Origin: an uncultured Lactobacillus sp. | GTDB taxonomy: Bacteria; Bacillota; Bacilli; Lactobacillales; Lactobacillaceae | DNA: 5,190 nt | Assembly: GCA_947252915.1 (NCBI GenBank) | Contig: CAMXWI010000077.1 | Span: 1-5,190 of the forward strand | Direction: 5' to 3' | Part shown: one piece after another, positions 1 through 5,075 of the stretch | Layout: every line of letters starts with the position of its first letter | Position numbering within the stretch: the first letter of the stretch is position 1 | Program-made: the position numbers and the translations under genes | Notes under the pieces: generated by a model | The model's input: only the letters and a program-made list of their open reading frames with translations | Databases searched by the model: none | What the model was told of the DNA's origin: nothing

Positions 1-452
1 GTTTTAAAGGTAACGCAGAGTTAAAACGGCTGCATAAAGAGGGAATTAAGTATGTCGAATTGCGGATGTTAGATCTTGATCCGACGACTGCGGTCGGGGT
101 GAAGACGGTGACGTTAAGGTTTATTCGGTTATTAGCTAGTTATTTCATTATGCATCCAGCAATGCCGGAAGCGGAAGTAGACGATGTTTTGAAACAAGCT
201 GATGAACGAAACCGGATAGTGGCGGAAGAAGATCCACAAGAAAAGACACAATACCAGGCAACGGCTCTGGCAATGATTAAGCGTTTGGCGCAATACGCTA
301 ACCAAATTCAATTAGGACCGGAATATACGGAAATTTTAGATGAATTGGAAGATCGGATTTTGAATCCACTGATGACTCCAAGTGGCCAGTTAATGAACTA
401 TGTTCAAGATGGCTCACTAGAGGCGTACGCATTACAACGGGCCAAGCGATAA
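1..452 (+). CDS. gshA: Glutamate-cysteine ligase, C-terminal part (5' end outside window, premature stop)
   Basis: This is the 3' portion of a gene read in the frame starting at base 3; 149 codons are visible before TAA at 450-452. The first residues include GIKYVELRMLDLDP, which matches the conserved 'YvE.R..D..P' segment of bacterial gamma-glutamylcysteine synthetases. The following helical region fits the end of that domain. The enzyme joins glutamate and cysteine with ATP in the cytoplasm, the first step of glutathione synthesis. No ATP-grasp domain follows, so this is the monofunctional type and not the fused GshF. There is no real start in the window: the TTG at 60 encodes an internal Leu of that motif. 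The stop at 450 appears premature, because in-frame coding-like sequence continues for 32 codons to 549-551 (separate entry). Family call is confident; whether the shortened protein works is unknown. Confidence 0.8.
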   Translation, partial: FKGNAELKRLHKEGIKYVELRMLDLDPTTAVGVKTVTLRFIRLLASYFIMHPAMPEAEVDDVLKQADERNRIVAEEDPQEKTQYQATALAMIKRLAQYANQIQLGPEYTEILDELEDRILNPLMTPSGQLMNYVQDGSLEAYALQRAKR

Positions 453-551
453 CAAGAGGCAGCGCTAGAAAGCCTTCATCCGTTCCATGGATTTGAAGAT
501 GGTAAGATTTATACGACGAAAGAATTAAAAGCAGCGTTGGATGCACTATAA
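453..551 (+). pseudogene. Detached C-terminal tail of the gshA reading frame
   Basis: After TAA at 450-452 the same frame stays open for 32 codons to TAA at 549-551. It begins QEAALES and contains PFHGFEDGKIYTTKELKAAL, a plausible protein C-terminus. The terminator begins 5 bases after the second stop, where a full-length gene would be expected to end. I infer that the TAA replaced a sense codon, most simply a Tyr codon (TAT or TAC), giving an ancestral 'AKRYQEAAL'. The tail has no start codon or ribosome binding site of its own, so it would be made only by stop-codon readthrough. A sequencing error at 450-452 could also explain it. Confidence 0.6.
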
Positions 552-555
552 TCAG

Positions 556-588
556 AAAGCGGCAGCCCAGTTTGGACCGCCGCTTTTT
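556..588 (+). terminator. Rho-independent terminator of the gshA unit
   Basis: The arms AAAGCGGC (556-563) and GCCGCTTT (579-586) pair perfectly over 8 bp around a 15-base loop, and a T run (584-588) follows. It lies just after the second gshA-frame stop. Read on the minus strand the stem is followed by only three T, so it may act weakly as a terminator for the converging peptidase gene. Confidence 0.8.
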
Positions 589-589
589 A

Positions 590-676
590 CTATTCAAATA
601 AAGCTTTTATTTCATCATCGGAAAGGTGAAATTGTTGCTTGATTTTTTGTTGTAATTGATTTTTTAGTTTCGTTCA
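590..676 (-). pseudogene. Remnant of an Rpn-family protein C-terminus
   Basis: Read on the minus strand from just after a TGA at 674-676 to a TAG at 590-592, one frame gives about 27 codons ending in IKQQFHLSDDEIKALFE. This resembles the end of the intact Rpn-type protein in this window (VHTLMNQFDLSAAEAEAYLK): both show QF, LS, acidic residues and a final helix at the same distance from the stop. No start codon or Shine-Dalgarno sequence fits, and its beginning overlaps the end of the peptidase C26 gene in a different frame. It is most likely what remains after deletion of an Rpn gene that once followed the peptidase gene. The match is short, so chance similarity or another helical protein end cannot be excluded. 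Confidence 0.4.
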
Positions 677-1398
677 GCCACCTTCGTAGCCCGTGCCACG
701 AGGTCGTGGAAGATGTTTTGGGCCACTTGGTCGTGCTTGTACATGTTTTCGGGGTGCCATTGAACCGCTAGAATTTGATCGCTGTCAACGGATTCCACGG
801 CTTCAATCACTTGGTCGTCTGCCGTTGCCGTGACCTTTAACGATGGAGCCAGTTGATTCAGACTTTGGTGGTGACGGGAATTAACGTATGGACGGTCACC
901 AGCTAGTTGCTGAATCCGACTACCGGCAACTGTTGTAACGTGGTGGGTTGGTAAGTTACCCGGTGCCTTTTGTGAATGTAACAGCTCAGCGTAGGGGTTT
1001 TCTGCCATGTCTTGGTAGACGGTACCGCCTAAACCGATATTAATCAGTTGCATTCCTCGACAAATCCCCATCACAGCTTTACCCGACTTAACGGCTTCCT
1101 TTAATAATTGGAGTTCAGATAAGTCACGTTTCCGGTAGGTCATTCCTAGACCAGGATGGGGCTCTTCACCATAGAAGGTGGGGTCGATATCCTCACCGCC
1201 CGCGAAAATGATGCCGTCAAACTGATCGACATAGTTTTTTGCTAATTCCGGCGGTACACTAGGTACGATGATTGGAAGAGCATGTGATTTAATGAGAGCT
1301 TCAATAATAGGACGGGGTGCAAACGATGCATCACGTTCGTTAATGATATTGGTGGCCTCAGTTAATGTGTCAGCAGAAATTGCAATTCGTGGAATCAT
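664..1398 (-). CDS. Gamma-glutamyl-gamma-aminobutyrate hydrolase-like protein (peptidase C26, PuuD family)
   Basis: This 244-residue cytoplasmic protein has a class-I glutamine amidotransferase-like fold. The nucleophile Cys113 lies in the elbow GICRGMQ, and His215 and Glu217 lie in QWHPE, completing the Cys-His-Glu triad. FAGGEDIDP (about 65-73) is the typical family motif before the elbow, and NSRHHQS (173-179) is also conserved. Family members cleave gamma-glutamyl bonds, for example in gamma-glutamyl-GABA during putrescine breakdown or in other gamma-glutamyl compounds. No other putrescine genes are visible, so the substrate is open; the nearby gamma-glutamyl ligase gene hints at gamma-glutamyl peptides but is convergent and not an operon partner. 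I chose the ATG at 1398 because MIPRIAIS starts at the usual family N-terminus and AGAGG (1408-1412) lies 9 bases upstream. An ATG at 1407 is possible; the frame further upstream is not coding. Confidence 0.88.
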   Translation of the reverse strand: MIPRIAISADTLTEATNIINERDASFAPRPIIEALIKSHALPIIVPSVPPELAKNYVDQFDGIIFAGGEDIDPTFYGEEPHPGLGMTYRKRDLSELQLLKEAVKSGKAVMGICRGMQLINIGLGGTVYQDMAENPYAELLHSQKAPGNLPTHHVTTVAGSRIQQLAGDRPYVNSRHHQSLNQLAPSLKVTATADDQVIEAVESVDSDQILAVQWHPENMYKHDQVAQNIFHDLVARATKVAERN

Positions 1399-1524
1399 AC
1401 GCCTCATCCTCTCATCTAAATTTAATAATAATAAAATACCATAAATTACCAGACTTTGTATAGAATCAATACTCAAATTCCGGAAACTTTGGTACACTAA
1501 TGAAGTTACGGTAAAGGTGGTGGA
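1399..1524. promoter_or_regulatory. Divergent promoter region between peptidase C26 and the PAP2 operon
   Basis: This 126-bp AT-rich gap separates two divergent genes and must hold a promoter for each. For the plus strand, TACACT (1493-1498) is a reasonable -10 box about 27 bases before the PAP2 start, but the -35 position (around 1470-1475, TACTCA) is poor. For the minus strand the AT-rich stretch around 1416-1440 offers several -10-like hexamers, none decisive. A perfect 8-bp palindrome TTCCGGAA (1478-1485) sits within the putative plus-strand promoter spacer and could be an operator. Promoter positions are tentative. Confidence 0.35.
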
Positions 1525-2118
1525 ATGATGCATCCGCAATTAACGATTGGCTGGCTATTGCAACTACTGATGACGGGATTAATCTTTGGCAGTTTATGCT
1601 GGGGGATTCGTTATTCGCCACAGTTTAGTTTAGTTGAAGAACGGCTGCAGCATCGGATCATTCGACAGCAAAACAATTGGTGGTGGCAGCTGGTTGCCAC
1701 CGTTTTTGACCCTAAGACCTTGGTCATGTGGGATTTTTTGCTTGCGGGTTTATTGGTGGTGCAGGGACGCTCGCTTCGAGCAATGTATGTTTTAGTAATG
1801 CTGGCCTCTGTCGATGCATTTGGTATTTGGATAAAACATCATCTCAAACGACAACGACCAGCAACATTTGGTAAGTCTACCCCTACGTATAGTTTTCCTA
1901 GTGGCCATACGTTAGGAACTACCATGATGACGCTGATGATCGGAATGCTATTCCCAAACTTACTGATTCGTAGTTTAGTATTATTGGGCTGGCTTTTGGT
2001 AATCGGCTGCCGACTGACTCTCCATGCTCATTATCCATCAGACGTGCTCGGCGCAGTTGTGTTAGCTTATGGCTGGTGGATTGGTGGCGAGTTGTTATAC
2101 ATATTGATAACGAGGTAA
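1525..2118 (+). CDS. PAP2-superfamily membrane phosphatase
   Basis: This 197-residue protein carries all three motifs of the PAP2 lipid phosphatase signature: K104-x6-R111-P112, PSGH at 125-128, and R163-x5-H169-x3-D173. His128 and His169 are the expected catalytic pair. The usual Ser before the motif-3 Arg is Cys162. Hydrophobic stretches near residues 7-27, 70-103, 129-161 and 174-195 indicate five or six membrane helices. Such proteins remove phosphate from membrane lipids such as undecaprenyl pyrophosphate or phosphatidic acid derivatives, with the active site facing outward. The carboxypeptidase gene in the same operon makes a lipid-carrier or cell-wall role plausible, but the substrate cannot be read from the sequence. 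AAAGG (1513-1517) is 7 bases before the ATG at 1525 and 10 before the ATG at 1528, so either Met could start. It probably opens a three-gene operon. Confidence 0.9.
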   Translation: MMHPQLTIGWLLQLLMTGLIFGSLCWGIRYSPQFSLVEERLQHRIIRQQNNWWWQLVATVFDPKTLVMWDFLLAGLLVVQGRSLRAMYVLVMLASVDAFGIWIKHHLKRQRPATFGKSTPTYSFPSGHTLGTTMMTLMIGMLFPNLLIRSLVLLGWLLVIGCRLTLHAHYPSDVLGAVVLAYGWWIGGELLYILITR

Positions 2119-2121
2119 AAA

Positions 2122-2637
2122 ATGATGGAAGCACGTTTAATTCAATTTCACATTAGTCCACAGGTTAAGCAGCCTGCTGATCAAACGAAACAGCAGCTAA
2201 CGCAAAATGGTTTTAACCTTGAATTTGTGGCTAAGAATAAGTACATTTCAGAAGATATGCGAGGTGTTCCGCAGTTTCGCCGTGAATTGCGGCATAAGAT
2301 GCAACACATTGTCGATCAATTTAATGAATACTATCAGTGGAATATTGATAAGACTTCTGAAATGGAGGCAAACACGGAAAACTTCGGGGCGTTAGAAAAC
2401 CTCAATGATGCCGCTAAGTATTTGGTTAGTCTGCTTAAGAACGACTTTTTGGTACCGGACGAATTGGAATTAACTGCAATCCACTTAGTTGGTGATTTCA
2501 ACGTATATAACCCGGGAAATAATACGAAGTTAAAGAAGAATGCGGCGAAGATTCGCCAAGAGTCACTCGAACGGTTCCGGGCGAGCCAGCAACCCCGGCC
2601 AATGCCAGCACCCATGAACATGGGTCCGCAAAAGTAA
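2122..2637 (+). CDS. Uncharacterised cytoplasmic protein in the PAP2-dacA operon
   Basis: I do not recognise the family of this 171-residue protein. It has no signal peptide and no membrane helix. Residues 1-45 alternate in a strand-like way (ARLIQFHIS, FNLEFVAKN), 50-75 look helical and basic (QFRRELRHKM), and 90-125 form a helix and strand ending in HLVGDFNVYNPG. The tail after about 155 is rich in Pro, Met and Gln (QPRPMPAPMNMGPQ) and is probably disordered. The Shine-Dalgarno GAGG (2112-2115) overlaps the end of the PAP2 gene, whose stop is only 3 bases before this ATG, so translation is probably coupled. A second ATG at 2125 is equally possible. The carboxypeptidase gene follows after 13 bases. 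A role linked to the envelope is inferred from position only. Confidence 0.8.
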   Translation: MMEARLIQFHISPQVKQPADQTKQQLTQNGFNLEFVAKNKYISEDMRGVPQFRRELRHKMQHIVDQFNEYYQWNIDKTSEMEANTENFGALENLNDAAKYLVSLLKNDFLVPDELELTAIHLVGDFNVYNPGNNTKLKKNAAKIRQESLERFRASQQPRPMPAPMNMGPQK

Positions 2638-2653
2638 GAGGAGGATTATTTTG
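2638..2653 (+). promoter_or_regulatory. Strong ribosome binding site fixing the TTG start of dacA
   Basis: GAGGAGG (2638-2644) follows immediately after the stop of the preceding gene and lies 6 bases before TTG (2651). The next ATG in frame (2666, Met6) is too far away to use it and would remove the basic n-region of the signal peptide. Confidence 0.85.
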
Positions 2654-3904
2654 AAGAAACGATTAATGCAGTTAGGGCTACTGCTTGCAACATTCGTGAT
2701 GGTTTTCAGCTGCTTCACAGCGGCCTTTACTTCAACGGCCCAGGCTGATCAAACTAAGTTAGAAGCCAAAGCGGCTATTACGATGGATGCGCAAACTGGT
2801 CAGATCCTGTTTCAACAAAATGCTAATCAGAAATTAGCGGTGGCTTCATGTACCAAAATTTTAACCTTAGCGGTGATTGAGCAAGACATTGCGGATGGAA
2901 AGCTGAGTTGGAATCAAAAAATCAAGATCAATCGTAAGGTTGCTAAAACGTCAACGGACTGGCACTTTTCTAATGTGGAGTTAAAAGCCGGGCATCGTTA
3001 TACGGTTCGTTCATTGTGCGAATCAATGATGATTGTGTCGGCGGATGGTAGTGCGGAAGCCTTGGCATTAGCTTCAGCCGGCAGTACCGCAGCCTTTAAT
3101 AAAAAAATGCAGGCAGTGGCCAAAAAGGCTGGTGTTCATGATGCTAAAATTTATAATATGATCGGGTTATCAAATGGTGAGCTTGGCTCTAATGGGATCA
3201 AAGGTGTCTCTAAGAAAGCGGAGAATGCCTTTTCAGCTAAGGATATGGCGTTGATTAGCCGGTATTTAGTAACTAAGTATCCGGATGCATTGAATATCAC
3301 TAAGGCCACGAACGTTGAGTTTAAAGTCGATGATAAGCAAAGTTATAATATGCTGAATATCAACGGAATGTTGCCTAATAATGGAAATGCACCGAAAAAT
3401 GGCACGATGGATGGCTTGAAGACGGGGTCAACGGATAAAGCCGGTAACTGTTTTGTGGGGACTGGAATTTTCAATAATCGCCGACTAATCACGGTCGTAT
3501 TGGGAACCGATATTCATGATTATAGTAAGCAGTTTAAAGAAACTAACAAGATGTTGGAAGCCGTTCAAGGTGCTTACCAACCGGTAACTTTGAAACAACT
3601 TAGTGATTTGAAAAAACTCACTAATCAAGTGCGGGTTGCGCATGGTAAGCGTAAGACGGTAAAGATTGGTTTGAAACAAACAGCAGCATTGTGGTTGCCA
3701 AAGGGAAGCAAGATCAATCAATTTAGTGGACAATTAACTTTGGCAAAGGGCAAACGGACCATTGGGAAACACAAGCTTCGTGCGCCATTGAAGAAGGGCG
3801 AAACGGTTGGTCAAATTAAGATGACTCCGATTACGGGCCAGCCAAGTTTGCAACTACCAGTGGTGAGTCAACAAAATGTCACTAAAAAATCATTAATGAA
3901 TTAA
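2651..3904 (+). CDS. dacA: D-alanyl-D-alanine carboxypeptidase (PBP5/DacA type, peptidase S11)
   Basis: This 417-residue secreted penicillin-binding protein removes the terminal D-Ala from peptidoglycan pentapeptides, limiting cross-linking. A signal peptide is clear: basic MKKR, a hydrophobic core at 7-28, and a type I cleavage site STAQA/DQ after residue 32. The catalytic domain has SxxK as S66-C-T-K69 (Ser66 is the acylated nucleophile, Lys69 the base) and KTG at 257-259 in DGLKTGSTDKAG. The second motif, normally SxN, reads S130-A-D132, with Asp for Asn. A beta-rich C-terminal domain covers about 310-405. The usual C-terminal amphipathic membrane-anchor helix is not seen. The start is a TTG: GAGGAGG (2638-2644) lies 6 bases upstream, and the signal peptide begins there. 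It is the last gene of the operon and is followed by a terminator. Peptidase class is firm; the exact paralogue is not. Confidence 0.92.
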   Translation: MKKRLMQLGLLLATFVMVFSCFTAAFTSTAQADQTKLEAKAAITMDAQTGQILFQQNANQKLAVASCTKILTLAVIEQDIADGKLSWNQKIKINRKVAKTSTDWHFSNVELKAGHRYTVRSLCESMMIVSADGSAEALALASAGSTAAFNKKMQAVAKKAGVHDAKIYNMIGLSNGELGSNGIKGVSKKAENAFSAKDMALISRYLVTKYPDALNITKATNVEFKVDDKQSYNMLNINGMLPNNGNAPKNGTMDGLKTGSTDKAGNCFVGTGIFNNRRLITVVLGTDIHDYSKQFKETNKMLEAVQGAYQPVTLKQLSDLKKLTNQVRVAHGKRKTVKIGLKQTAALWLPKGSKINQFSGQLTLAKGKRTIGKHKLRAPLKKGETVGQIKMTPITGQPSLQLPVVSQQNVTKKSLMN

Positions 3905-3908
3905 TTTT

Positions 3909-3939
3909 AAGGGAGACCAGATGAATTGGTCTCCCTTTT
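3909..3939 (+). terminator. Rho-independent terminator of the PAP2-dacA operon
   Basis: AAGGGAGACCA (3909-3919) pairs perfectly over 11 bp with TGGTCTCCCTT (3927-3937) across a 7-base loop, and a T run (3936-3939) closes it. It starts 5 bases after the dacA stop. The opposite strand lacks a T run, so it acts in one direction. It separates the operon from the Rpn gene, which therefore needs its own promoter within about 55 bases. Confidence 0.92.
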
Positions 3940-3972
3940 ACGTCTTTAAATAATGGGCAGCAGAGTCTGCAC

Positions 3973-3993
3973 TAATTATTTGGAGGATAATTA
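3973..3993 (+). promoter_or_regulatory. Ribosome binding site of the Rpn gene in a hairpin loop
   Basis: TAATTAT (3973-3979) and ATAATTA (3987-3993) are perfect inverted repeats of 7 bp. Their 7-base loop, 3980-3986, contains the Shine-Dalgarno GGAGG (3982-3986), and the stem ends at the base before the ATG at 3994. Spacing from GGAGG to ATG is 7 bases, which is good for initiation. The stem is all A-U and weak alone, but would display the SD in the loop and could be stabilised by a bound factor. That it regulates anything is inference. Confidence 0.5.
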
Positions 3994-5016
3994 ATGAAGC
4001 GAGAGACGCAGTTAACACAGTATGAACAGTTACGGAAGAAATGGGAATCACTTGGAATTGCGAGCGATGTGATGTTTGGAATGGTGATGCAGAAAAAGGA
4101 GTTATGTTTGGAACTAATTCAACGCGCTGTTCCTGAACTGAAGGTCCAAAAAAATGAATTTCACCAACATCAGTATACGGTGGATGGGCCATTAGACTCA
4201 CGAGGATCACGATTTGATATTTATGCTCGTGATGATCAAGGGCGGATTTTCATGATTGAAATGCAGGTAGCAAACCATCATAATTTGCCGTATCGATTAC
4301 GGTATTATTTGCGGCAGTCTGATTTTGATATTTTGAATCCAGGGGACGGTTTTGAGAAACTGGCGGCTTATCCTACGTACGTTATCATTTTCTGTGATTT
4401 TGATTATTATGGTAAGGGACGGGTCCGTTACCAATTTGAAAATCGTGATTCTCTAGACCATGATTTGAAGGCAGGAGACGGTCTTCATGAAATTATTTTT
4501 AATGCCAAAGCTGCAGTAATTCATGATAAGATGAAAATAAAGAGTTTTCTTCAATTAATGGAAAATAAGGTTAATTTAAGAGACCCATTTGTGGTTAAAA
4601 TTATGGAAACGATGCGAGAGATTAAAGCAGATCCAGAAAGGAGAAGGTGCTTTATGACATACGAGATGAATCTAGCGGATGCGCGAGCCGCGGGTCGTGA
4701 ACGGGGACTTGAAGAAGGAATCGCAGAAGGTCGTAAGGAAGGCATAACAGAGGGCCATAAGCAAGGCATGGTGGAAGGTCATAAGCAAGGAATGGCGGAG
4801 GGTCATAAACAAGGCATGGCAGAGGGTCATAAACAAGGGATGGCAGAAGGCCATAAGCAAGGAGTTGTGGAAGGTCGCAAAGAAGGGTTAACGGAAGCCG
4901 CGAAGAAGACAGCAGCAATATTGAAAAAGTATGAACCAAATCATAATGAGGCGGTTCATACATTGATGAATCAATTCGATTTATCCGCCGCGGAAGCTGA
5001 AGCCTACCTTAAATAA
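3994..5016 (+). CDS. Rpn-family recombination-promoting nuclease / PD-(D/E)XK 'transposase' protein, long form
   Basis: This 340-residue protein belongs to the Rpn/PD-(D/E)XK family often annotated as transposase. The N-terminal region has the typical SDVMFGMVM...KELCLELIQ opening (24-43). The nuclease core shows Asp75 (SRFDIYARD) and Glu89-x-Gln91 (MIEMQ), matching the D...ExQ form of the active site. RLRYYLRQSDF (101-111) and YVIIFCDFDYYGKG (129-142) are further family segments. The nuclease part ends near 215. The rest is a hydrophilic helical tail with glycine every fourth residue from 234 to 298, including seven octapeptide repeats, then a short terminal domain (MNQFDLSAAEAEAYLK). No inverted repeats or target duplications suggest a mobile element. 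Family members cut DNA, promote recombination, and in E. coli act as anti-phage toxins restrained by their own separately translated C-terminus. It is flanked by terminators on both sides; the promoter is unclear. Confidence 0.88.
   Translation: MKRETQLTQYEQLRKKWESLGIASDVMFGMVMQKKELCLELIQRAVPELKVQKNEFHQHQYTVDGPLDSRGSRFDIYARDDQGRIFMIEMQVANHHNLPYRLRYYLRQSDFDILNPGDGFEKLAAYPTYVIIFCDFDYYGKGRVRYQFENRDSLDHDLKAGDGLHEIIFNAKAAVIHDKMKIKSFLQLMENKVNLRDPFVVKIMETMREIKADPERRRCFMTYEMNLADARAAGRERGLEEGIAEGRKEGITEGHKQGMVEGHKQGMAEGHKQGMAEGHKQGMAEGHKQGVVEGRKEGLTEAAKKTAAILKKYEPNHNEAVHTLMNQFDLSAAEAEAYLK
4637..4656 (+). promoter_or_regulatory. Internal ribosome binding site and ATG within the Rpn gene
   Basis: AAAGGAGAAGG (4637-4647) contains AGGAG ending 10 bases, and an overlapping GAGAAGG ending 6 bases, before the ATG at 4654, which is in frame with the long protein (Met221). 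In the long protein these bases encode Glu-Arg-Arg-Arg. The signal is about as strong as the gene's primary site and lies at the junction between nuclease domain and repeat tail. Confidence 0.6.
4654..5016 (+). CDS. Putative intragenic short Rpn protein (RpnS-like, 120 residues)
   Basis: This reading frame lies wholly inside the Rpn gene, in the same frame, starting at Met221 of the long form. The start is supported by the purine-rich site at 4637-4647. The product would contain MTYEMNLADARAAG, the full repeat region (EGHKQGMA-type units) and the terminal QFDLSAAEAEAYLK segment, but none of the nuclease residues. In E. coli, separately translated C-terminal domains of Rpn proteins (RpnS), with repeats in a helix used for dimerisation, bind and block the toxic long form. 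By that precedent this would be an antitoxin. No clear separate promoter was found, so translation from the long mRNA or from an undetected internal transcript are both possible. The sequence shows the start site; expression and function are inferred. Confidence 0.55.
   Translation: MTYEMNLADARAAGRERGLEEGIAEGRKEGITEGHKQGMVEGHKQGMAEGHKQGMAEGHKQGMAEGHKQGVVEGRKEGLTEAAKKTAAILKKYEPNHNEAVHTLMNQFDLSAAEAEAYLK
4726..4893 (+). repeat. Seven tandem 24-bp repeats in the Rpn gene tail
   Basis: Seven consecutive 24-bp units encode residues 245-300: EGRKEGIT, EGHKQGMV, three EGHKQGMA, EGHKQGVV and EGRKEGLT. The units at 4798-4821 and 4822-4845 differ by a single base, whereas the outer ones carry more synonymous and non-synonymous changes. 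This points to recent duplication in the middle of the array. Each unit is two four-residue turns with one glycine each, so changes in copy number preserve frame and helix periodicity. Confidence 0.95.
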
Positions 5017-5023
5017 TTAAAGT

Positions 5024-5058
5024 AACGTCCTGGATGAAATGCCATTCAGGACGTTTTT
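5024..5058 (+). terminator. Rho-independent terminator of the Rpn gene
   Basis: AACGTCCTGGATG (5024-5036) pairs with CATTCAGGACGTT (5043-5055) over 13 bp with one G-U pair and a 6-base loop. Five T (5054-5058) follow. It begins 7 bases after the Rpn stop codon. Confidence 0.92.
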
Positions 5059-5075
5059 CAGATCGCTGATCAATC

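Noticed and set aside
298..597. Minus-strand 99-codon open frame opposite the gshA end
   Set aside because: It lies opposite the well-supported gshA frame and the terminator, with no SD or recognisable protein features.
596..612. AAATAAA...TTTATTT inverted repeat as a terminator for peptidase C26
   Set aside because: The stem is entirely A-T with a 3-base loop and no T run follows on the minus strand.
1399..1539. N-terminal extension of the peptidase C26 frame up to 1539 on the minus strand
   Set aside because: The extra residues do not fit the family, run through the AT-rich divergent promoter region and overlap the PAP2 start; the ATG at 1398 has a good SD and begins at the conserved N-terminus.
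3927..3954. Promoter for the Rpn gene with -35 TTGGTC in the terminator arm and -10 AATAAT
   Set aside because: The -35 matches consensus only in TTG and the spacing is 16; no better candidate was found, so it is not listed as a feature.
4726..4893. CRISPR-like array
   Set aside because: The repeats are directly adjacent 24-bp units without spacers and lie in frame inside a coding sequence.
4551..4963. Several minus-strand open frames with repeated Leu/Pro/Tyr-rich segments opposite the Rpn repeats
   Set aside because: They are mirror images of the plus-strand 24-bp repeats, have no plausible SD, and their composition reflects only the complementary codons.
3994..5016. Insertion sequence based on the 'transposase' label of the family
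   Set aside because: No terminal inverted repeats or target duplications are visible, and the gene has its own SD and terminator; the family name does not imply transposition.
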